Source: Bacteroidetes bacterium UBA1941 (GTDB lineage Bacteria; Bacteroidota; Bacteroidia; Chitinophagales; LD1). From it: a stretch of DNA of 64,000 nt. Made by a program: the position numbers and the translations under genes. This document shows, piece after piece, positions 58,944 to 64,000 of this stretch (position 1 is its first letter; the number at the start of each line of letters is the position of its first letter). The notes under the pieces are model-generated. The model ran no database searches. It saw only the letters and a program-made list of their open reading frames with translations, and was not told the DNA's origin. The stretch spans positions 62,001 through 126,000 of the forward strand of contig DDEZ01000006.1 of NCBI GenBank assembly GCA_002336805.1, read 5' to 3'.

Positions 58944-59633
58944 TTAAAATTCACGGGTTTCGCCGATGGTCATGAGGTGCAGCGTCTTTCCCTTGTCAGA
59001 GAAGGCCTGCCTTGCCCTGTCATGGTCCATCTTTATCCATCCAAACGTATCATAGTGTACTCCTAGTACATTGCCACACTCTACAAAATCACTGGCCAGC
59101 ACTGCATCTGCCACTCCCATGGTGAAATTATCTCCTATAGGCAGCACTGCCAGCGTCAGCTGCGGGCACATGAGCGGTATGAGCTTCATATCCATGGTCA
59201 GGGCTGTGTCTCCGGCATAGTAGACGGCCCCACCTGCATATTCTATCACAAAGCCCATCGGATTTGCTCCATAGCTGCCGTCTGGCAGTACACTGGAGTG
59301 GACCGCGCTGACACACTTTACCGAGCCAAAGTCAAAGGCAAAACGCCCGCCTGTATTCATCGGGTGCCCATTGCTCACACCCTGCCCCGCAAACCATGAC
59401 ACTATCTCAAAGCTAGAGATGATCCTGGCTCCGGTATTTTTAGCTATCGCCACGGCATCGCCGGTATGATCGCTGTGCCCGTGGGAGATGAGGATGTAGT
59501 CCGCGCGCAGGCTGTGGATATCTATATGCCTGGCCAGCTCATTGCCCGTGATGAAGGGGTCAAAAAGCAGCACCTTGCCATTGATATCCATGCTAAAACA
59601 CGAATGGCCGTAATAAGTCAGTTGAATACTCAT
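58944..59633 (-). CDS. UPF0173 metallo-beta-lactamase-fold hydrolase
   Basis: A 229-residue cytoplasmic hydrolase. The metal-binding motif is SHGHSDHTGD (about residues 51-60), with further ligands in SAVHSS and YAGDTALTMDM, as in the UPF0173 (YtkL-type) family. The start MSIQLTYYGHSCFSMDINGK is typical. Members bind two zinc or other metal ions; substrate is unknown. It sits at the head of the parA-parB-DUF5683 cluster on the same strand. Confidence 0.9.
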   Translation of the reverse strand: MSIQLTYYGHSCFSMDINGKVLLFDPFITGNELARHIDIHSLRADYILISHGHSDHTGDAVAIAKNTGARIISSFEIVSWFAGQGVSNGHPMNTGGRFAFDFGSVKCVSAVHSSVLPDGSYGANPMGFVIEYAGGAVYYAGDTALTMDMKLIPLMCPQLTLAVLPIGDNFTMGVADAVLASDFVECGNVLGVHYDTFGWIKMDHDRARQAFSDKGKTLHLMTIGETREF

Positions 59634-59766
59634 AGTTTCTACAAATATAACCCATGCAGGGCAATGGCATTTCCTTATTCTCCACTTGTAAACCCGGATT
59701 TTGTTCGTTGTCTGTGGATAATAGGTGGAAAACCACGGCCGCGGCGGACGGAAGTGGCCTAAAACA

Positions 59767-59792
59767 GCAAAGCCCCCATCTGGGGGCTTTGC
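59767..59792. terminator. Bidirectional intrinsic terminator
   Basis: GCAAAGCCCCC-ATCT-GGGGGCTTTGC is a perfect 11-bp inverted repeat, 24 bases downstream of the T9SS-cargo gene stop. T-rich bases flank it on both strands (CTGTTTTAGG on the minus side). Its stem also serves as the only clear feature of the 183-base gap 59634-59816. Confidence 0.85.
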
Positions 59793-59816
59793 CTGATATT
59801 TTGATCTGATGTCAGA

Positions 59817-61850
59817 TTATTTGCTGATAGACAGTCTCTTGGTAGTGCTGTTACCACCATTCTGGATCTTTGCGATGTAGACACCGCTAGCGAGATCTGA
59901 GAGGTTGTACGACTTAGAGAATGCACCATTAGCTATCTCGTTGTAGCGTTTTACTTCTTCGCCGAGCAGATTGGTCACGGTGATCGTAGTAGCACCTGTC
60001 AGGCCTTCTGCAGAGATAGTCACCGCACCGGTAGTCGGGTTTGGTACCATGTTGAAGTCAGCTACAGTCTGGATGTCGTTTACGCCAGTGTTGTCCTTCA
60101 CACGTACATACTTGCATGAAGTAGCTGTGCTACCGCCGTCAGTCACTGTGAGGCAAACCTGTACAGAGTCATCAGCTACAAAGAATGTATCCTTGAAGAT
60201 ACGGGTATTGTAAGTCTGATAGAGGCCGCTGCCAGAAGATACGCTACCTGTCACAGTCCAGTTGTACTGTGCCTGCGCGCTACCGTTAGATGTACCGGTG
60301 AAGGTAACATTGCGATTTGTGAAGACAGGAGTAGTAGAAGGGTTGCGTGTCCAGTTGCAATAGAGCGTGCTCAGACCGTGGCCGAATGCCATACGAAGGA
60401 AGAACTGGGTATTAGAGTAGAATGCGAGAGGCTGACCATTCTGGAATGCGCCGGAGTATGCGCCATAAGGCTTCTTAGTCGCACTGGCCAGATAGATACT
60501 AGAGTCATTTGAAGTGCTGTAGATAGATACAGCATAGTATCCTGGCTGCAGTACCGGATTGCCGGTAGTGATGTCTACCTTGAGAGGCACCATCTTAGGC
60601 ACGATGTTAGGCACTGTACGCTGACCGAATGAAGAGCTGGTGAGCAGCTTTGACTCAGTAGTGAGGAGCGGGCTTGCATTAAAGTTATCATCCAGGCTGT
60701 ATACCTTGGCCTGCACTACGGCACCTGTAGTAGAGCTGTAGTCAGAAAACAGCTGATCAAAACCTGCCAGGACGCTGGTCAGTGTATCAGGATTAGAGAT
60801 ATAAAATACGTTTGCCCATTCGTTTGATGGAGAGCTGAGCGTCCTGTCATACAGGGCAAAGCCACCGCCATAGACACCGTTATCCAGCGCCATCACTGAG
60901 TCAGTCACAGCAAATCTGGTGGTGTCCACATTGTCAAACAAGATCGCATCAGCTGAGTCAGCGAAAGTGCTAACGATAGATGTGTAAGTGCCGATAGCAG
61001 GATTAGTAGGTGTCCAGAGAACAGGACCTACCAGAGCTGAGTCTACGCCAGACAGCAGAGACACACCAGCTACGCTTGTGTCTGCGAATACTACCTGAGC
61101 ACCTTTTTTGATAGATATTGCAGCCTTAGTATTGGTCTGTGTAGCAGTACCGTGATTGGTCACACGGGCATACCAGAACATAGTGTCCAGCTGCGCCTGT
61201 GGATACTGGTAGTAGTCAAAGCTACCTGCGCGGCTGATGCCCAGATCGTTTGCCGGAGCATCGATCAGCGCCACGTCATCTACCTGCCAGTAGAAGTAGA
61301 TACCGTCATTCCACTGGAATGTCACCTTTACGTTAGCTTGATTGCCTGCGATATCAGAGATATCAAACTGCCTGAAGCTAGGATTAGGTGTAGTATTGAA
61401 AAGGTACTCATAATCAGCATTGGCCTCTATAGTATCTGCAGTAGTACCATTGCTCACGATGACACGTGTGCCACCAAAGCCATTGAAGTACAGCTCCCAG
61501 AACTGAAGGAGAACGCGGGGGTGACCCACGCAGGAGATGGTTGATGTAGTGAGGTTCCCGGTCTGAGGACCCTGTACAGAGGCATCCAGAGAGTCGGAGT
61601 CAAATATCACCCAGCCATTGGCAGCAGTAGGAGAGTGCAGTGCTGTGGTAGGATAGCCCAGCGCACTATGATTACCAGTAGTAGTATACTTCCAGAGATT
61701 GGTGAAGGACTGGCCAGTGGCATCTGTGCCGGTATTGGTCCATCCGGCAGGTATTCCAGAGGCAAAATCCTCAGACCAGAATGCTGCCTGGGAGAAAACT
61801 ACATTCATAGAAAGTAGAAATGCTCCTAAGAGTAAAAGTGTTCTTTTCAT
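59817..61850 (-). CDS. T9SS-secreted protein with type-A sorting domain
   Basis: A 677-residue exported protein. A signal peptide (about 1-20) precedes a beta-sandwich region resembling a choice-of-anchor/MAM-like domain (FWSEDFASGIPAGWTNTGTD, about 25-190). The centre is beta-rich without a known enzyme motif, and a PKD-like segment (VTFTGTSNGSAQAQYNWTVTG) lies near 540-590. The last 75 residues form a T9SS type-A sorting domain: NMVPNPTTGAVTIS, TITVTNLLGEEV, LSDLASGVYIAKI and KRLSISK. It should be exported through T9SS and attached or released at the cell surface. Confidence 0.9.
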   Translation of the reverse strand: MKRTLLLLGAFLLSMNVVFSQAAFWSEDFASGIPAGWTNTGTDATGQSFTNLWKYTTTGNHSALGYPTTALHSPTAANGWVIFDSDSLDASVQGPQTGNLTTSTISCVGHPRVLLQFWELYFNGFGGTRVIVSNGTTADTIEANADYEYLFNTTPNPSFRQFDISDIAGNQANVKVTFQWNDGIYFYWQVDDVALIDAPANDLGISRAGSFDYYQYPQAQLDTMFWYARVTNHGTATQTNTKAAISIKKGAQVVFADTSVAGVSLLSGVDSALVGPVLWTPTNPAIGTYTSIVSTFADSADAILFDNVDTTRFAVTDSVMALDNGVYGGGFALYDRTLSSPSNEWANVFYISNPDTLTSVLAGFDQLFSDYSSTTGAVVQAKVYSLDDNFNASPLLTTESKLLTSSSFGQRTVPNIVPKMVPLKVDITTGNPVLQPGYYAVSIYSTSNDSSIYLASATKKPYGAYSGAFQNGQPLAFYSNTQFFLRMAFGHGLSTLYCNWTRNPSTTPVFTNRNVTFTGTSNGSAQAQYNWTVTGSVSSGSGLYQTYNTRIFKDTFFVADDSVQVCLTVTDGGSTATSCKYVRVKDNTGVNDIQTVADFNMVPNPTTGAVTISAEGLTGATTITVTNLLGEEVKRYNEIANGAFSKSYNLSDLASGVYIAKIQNGGNSTTKRLSISK

Positions 61851-62033
61851 TGCTTAATGTTTGTTTTTTCAATAACGAAGGTACAAATTAACTAAAAAAA
61901 GAGGAGGCGGACTCAAAAAAATGACAGTTTTTTTACTCTTTCTGCCCCAAGATTTGTCGATTTCACCCCTTTCGTTGTATATATTAGCAACTGTTGCGGT
62001 TATTGTCATATTTTAAAGTCTAAATCGCATATC
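61851..62033. other. Intergenic region between divergent genes
   Basis: No gene is visible in these 183 bases. It is AT-rich. On the minus strand TACCTTCG, one mismatch from TAnnTTTG, lies about 25 bases upstream of the T9SS-cargo gene and could be its -7 element. No promoter for the plus-strand gene matched exactly. Confidence 0.4.
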
Positions 62034-62342
62034 ATGCACTACTATCAGACAGTGACCGAGGCAGTAGCAGACCTCGGTGATAGAGGATACAAATTAAACT
62101 TCAACCTATCAAAGGCGTACCTATCCTGTGCTGATCAGGATATGCATCTGCGCCCGGAGGAGTTTCATATCGATGAGACATACAGATTTGAGGGGGATAC
62201 TGATCCCGGAGATGAGATGGTGGTCTATGCTGTATCATCTGAGAGCCGCGGGGTGAAGGGAATACTCGTCAATGCCTACGGGCCATACTCAGATGAGATA
62301 TCTGCAGACCTCGTGGCCAAACTAAAAGCCAGCCAGCCATAG
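62034..62342 (+). CDS. Small conserved Bacteroidota protein
   Basis: A 102-residue soluble protein. I recognise the pattern (VTEAVADLGDRGYKLNFNL, LRPEEFHIDETYRFEG, TDPGDEMVVYAVSS, GVKGILVNAYGPYSDEIS) from small Bacteroidota proteins that databases often label phosphoribosylpyrophosphate synthetase. That label looks wrong: the protein is a third of the length of PRPP synthetase and has neither its PP loop nor its Mg-binding motifs. Function is unknown. It has no close neighbour on its strand; the next gene converges with it, the stops one base apart. Confidence 0.8.
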   Translation: MHYYQTVTEAVADLGDRGYKLNFNLSKAYLSCADQDMHLRPEEFHIDETYRFEGDTDPGDEMVVYAVSSESRGVKGILVNAYGPYSDEISADLVAKLKASQP

Positions 62343-62343
62343 T

Positions 62344-63720
62344 TTATTTTACAAACCAGACGTGGTAGTCGCGTATCTGGTAGAGATGCATGGCACTATT
62401 GGCATAGTAGCTGGTGATCATCTCGGTGCCCATACTCTGCATGCGGATCATAGGCGATATATGGAAACTGTATCCCAATCCGTCATAAGACTGCCTGGTA
62501 AATCCATCGCGCAGGGCAAAACCATAGCGGTCCAGAATCAGCGTAAGATAATTTATGGCATCATAGCCCATGTAGCTATAGCGTGTAGGCTTGTGACTAT
62601 ACTCCTCGCGGTAGGCAGAGATGAATGCCCTGCCGGCATCAGAGATCGTATCCGCACGAAAATTGTCAGTGATGTATGGTTGTGCCTTATTCAGGTACTC
62701 TGGCCGCAGCTGGTCTCCATCTATCCAGGTAGGCATGCCAAAGACCACCGTGTTTTCCTTGAGGGTACGTAGCACGGAGTTAACCACTGCTTCTTCATAG
62801 CAGGTGACGAGCAGAACATTTTCCTCAGTCGGGCTCAGGTAGGTGGCCAGGTTCTTTCTGGCCGCGCGGCTGGTATCACCGGTATTGACCAGGTGGTATT
62901 TCAGCCGGCCTGCATTGAGCCTGTTGTACTGGCTGAACAGCGTATCCAGCTGCCGTGCAGCAGAGAGGTCGTGTTCTTTGCCTGCCGTATAGATCACGAT
63001 ATTCTTGTCTGCAAAACTATCTATCACCATTTCATATTCCTTCTGCAGGTGGGCATCTATAGTCGGCATCAGACGCACCAGATATGGGTTGTCGTTTGCT
63101 ATAGACTTGGACGGTGTGAATGGCTGGATATTGATGATCTGATTGGTTTTGCACCAGGCTGCCACGGTCTTGGCCTCAGACGTATTGGTAGGGCCTATGA
63201 CCACCTGGCATGATCTCAGGTCTTCGCGCTTCAGCAGCTCTCCTACCACAGAGTCGCTATTCTGGGTGTCAAAGGCATAGAATTCGATCTTCTGGTGAGA
63301 CTGTGTGTGGGTCGCGGCATATTGAAGTCCCTGATAAAAATCCATTGCCTCACGCACATTCTCCCGCAGTTTATATACATCTCCCTTGGTCTGATCTTTA
63401 TCATTCAGGTAGGAGTATATTTTGGCAGAGGTGACCTCTGCATCATATGGGAGCAGCAGGCCTATACGAATGGTACTATCCGGATATGTAGTGTAGCCTG
63501 CCGCAGCTCCCGTCAGACCGCCCTGCGCGGGCCCGGTACCGCTTTCCTCCTGGCCAGAGGTGAGAGCTCCGGCAGATGGCTTGGCCCTGTCACCCTTCAG
63601 AGCCGGCAGATTGCTATCACGCCCGGTCTTTGAGTACCGTAGGTTATTGCCTGCCTGGGCCTGGCACAGTATAGAGGTAAGAGAGAGAAATGCTAGGATG
63701 AGAACCTTCACGGACGTCAA
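62344..63720 (-). CDS. Periplasmic ligand-binding (type 1 PBP-like) protein
   Basis: A 458-residue exported protein. A signal peptide (about 1-23) is followed by a low-complexity linker (about 30-75), then a two-lobed type 1 periplasmic-binding fold: IRIGLLLPYDAEVT, AMDFYQGLQYAA, CQVVIGPTNTSEAKTVAAWC and the inter-lobe YSHKPTRYSYMGYDAINYLTLIL. It resembles branched-chain amino-acid receptors (Peripla_BP_6) and Bacteroidota relatives that usually carry an N-terminal LysM; no LysM is visible here. No transporter genes are adjacent, so a sensor or wall-linked role is possible. Confidence 0.82.
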   Translation of the reverse strand: MTSVKVLILAFLSLTSILCQAQAGNNLRYSKTGRDSNLPALKGDRAKPSAGALTSGQEESGTGPAQGGLTGAAAGYTTYPDSTIRIGLLLPYDAEVTSAKIYSYLNDKDQTKGDVYKLRENVREAMDFYQGLQYAATHTQSHQKIEFYAFDTQNSDSVVGELLKREDLRSCQVVIGPTNTSEAKTVAAWCKTNQIINIQPFTPSKSIANDNPYLVRLMPTIDAHLQKEYEMVIDSFADKNIVIYTAGKEHDLSAARQLDTLFSQYNRLNAGRLKYHLVNTGDTSRAARKNLATYLSPTEENVLLVTCYEEAVVNSVLRTLKENTVVFGMPTWIDGDQLRPEYLNKAQPYITDNFRADTISDAGRAFISAYREEYSHKPTRYSYMGYDAINYLTLILDRYGFALRDGFTRQSYDGLGYSFHISPMIRMQSMGTEMITSYYANSAMHLYQIRDYHVWFVK

Positions 63721-63768
63721 TTTGATCAGCTAAAGTAGAAGAAAATATCAGAATGCAGCACGGTAGTA

Positions 63769-64000
63769 TCAGCGCCAGTCACGGCCAAAGTCCTGAGTGG
63801 TACGCAGGTAAATATAGCCCTCTATAGGCCGCTCCTCAAAAATGACTGCGCATCCTATTTTATCCAGTGTAGGATCCAGCATGTGCTTATTGTGATCATA
63901 GGATGTACTCAGTTCTTTGACCACCATGTCTGCTACCTGCGTGTAGGTCATAGGCTTTTGCATGTCTATGAAGCTGCGGGCGAGGTTCTCTGCTATACGT
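63769..64000 (-). CDS. CAP/SCP-domain protein, C-terminal fragment at window edge
   Basis: The last 76 codons of a protein that continues beyond base 64000. Reading in from the edge gives RIAENLARSF, then VADMVVKELSTSYDHNKHML, KIGCAVIFEE and TTQDFGRDWR before the stop. The order of Ser/Tyr plus DHNKHML, GCAV and the final TQDFG is that of the CAP (SCP-like extracellular) domain, where the His is a metal ligand. Secretion and function cannot be judged from the fragment. It is transcribed toward the ligand-binding protein gene, 48 bases away. Confidence 0.75.
   Translation of the reverse strand, partial: RIAENLARSFIDMQKPMTYTQVADMVVKELSTSYDHNKHMLDPTLDKIGCAVIFEERPIEGYIYLRTTQDFGRDWR

Overview
The window is chromosomal DNA of a Bacteroidota bacterium, most likely of the Chitinophagia/Sphingobacteriia side of the phylum. 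The grounds are direct: a type IX secretion (T9SS) C-terminal sorting domain, a lipidated BamA-like protein (TamL type), a fused SecDF, the order parA-parB-DUF5683, an HmuY-type haem-binding lipoprotein beside a TonB-dependent receptor, the alternative Bacteroidota GlmU, DUF4783 and DUF1573 proteins, and promoter-like TAnnTTTG (-7) elements instead of E. coli -10 boxes. Genes are dense on both strands. I found no tRNA, rRNA, insertion sequence, prophage or CRISPR array. Ile codon ATA is used unusually freely.

Layout. 1-3979 (mostly minus): truncated MlaE-type lipid-transport permease, orphan GAF histidine kinase, secreted alpha/beta hydrolase, DUF4783 protein. 4093-8396: gpmI, DUF1003 membrane protein, type II NADH dehydrogenase overlapping mnmD. 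8449-13994: an overlapping RecBCD/AddAB-like pair in which only the second protein carries a nuclease domain. 13995-16575: exported thioredoxin, cysteine desulfurase, trmN6. 16572-19993 (minus): a sulfur-carrier pathway (CysM-like synthase, JAMM protease, CysO-like carrier ending GG-SH, MoeB-rhodanese, DUF4395 membrane protein) preceded by a 21-residue leader ORF and an intrinsic terminator that abuts the first gene. 20075-23446 (minus): acyl-CoA carboxylase beta subunit, small lipoprotein, saccharopine dehydrogenase-like protein. 23588-29080 (plus): HAD phosphatase, murB, SDR, DUF1573, aminotransferase, EVE protein, J-domain protein. 29077-33463: TerC, hotdog thioesterase, YraN, a minimal T9SS-type-B-like domain protein, TamL. 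33511-38493: SpoU-type rRNA/tRNA methyltransferase, a structured non-coding RNA candidate, TPR lipoprotein, GlmU-like enzyme, tpiA, prmA. 38637-44297: a 1886-residue secreted protein of unknown function with a Pro/Ala-rich repetitive tail. 44406-50572: DUF3467, then exbB-exbD-tonB-receptor-hmuY, a complete energised haem-uptake set. 50630-55268: a SecD-periplasmic-domain-like lipoprotein next to full-length secDF. 55364-59633: acyltransferase, then DUF5683-parB-parA-UPF0173. 59817-64000: T9SS cargo protein, small conserved protein, periplasmic ligand-binding protein, CAP-domain fragment.

The two systems most worth attention are the thiocarboxylate sulfur-carrier operon with its own apparent attenuator, and the lipid-anchored SecD paralogue beside secDF. 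At DNA scale the window also holds heptad-periodic intergenic repeats (7-bp units, in one place as a 4+4 inverted pair) that end just upstream of start codons, and a roughly 190-nt structured RNA (possibly 6S RNA) at 34291-34488.
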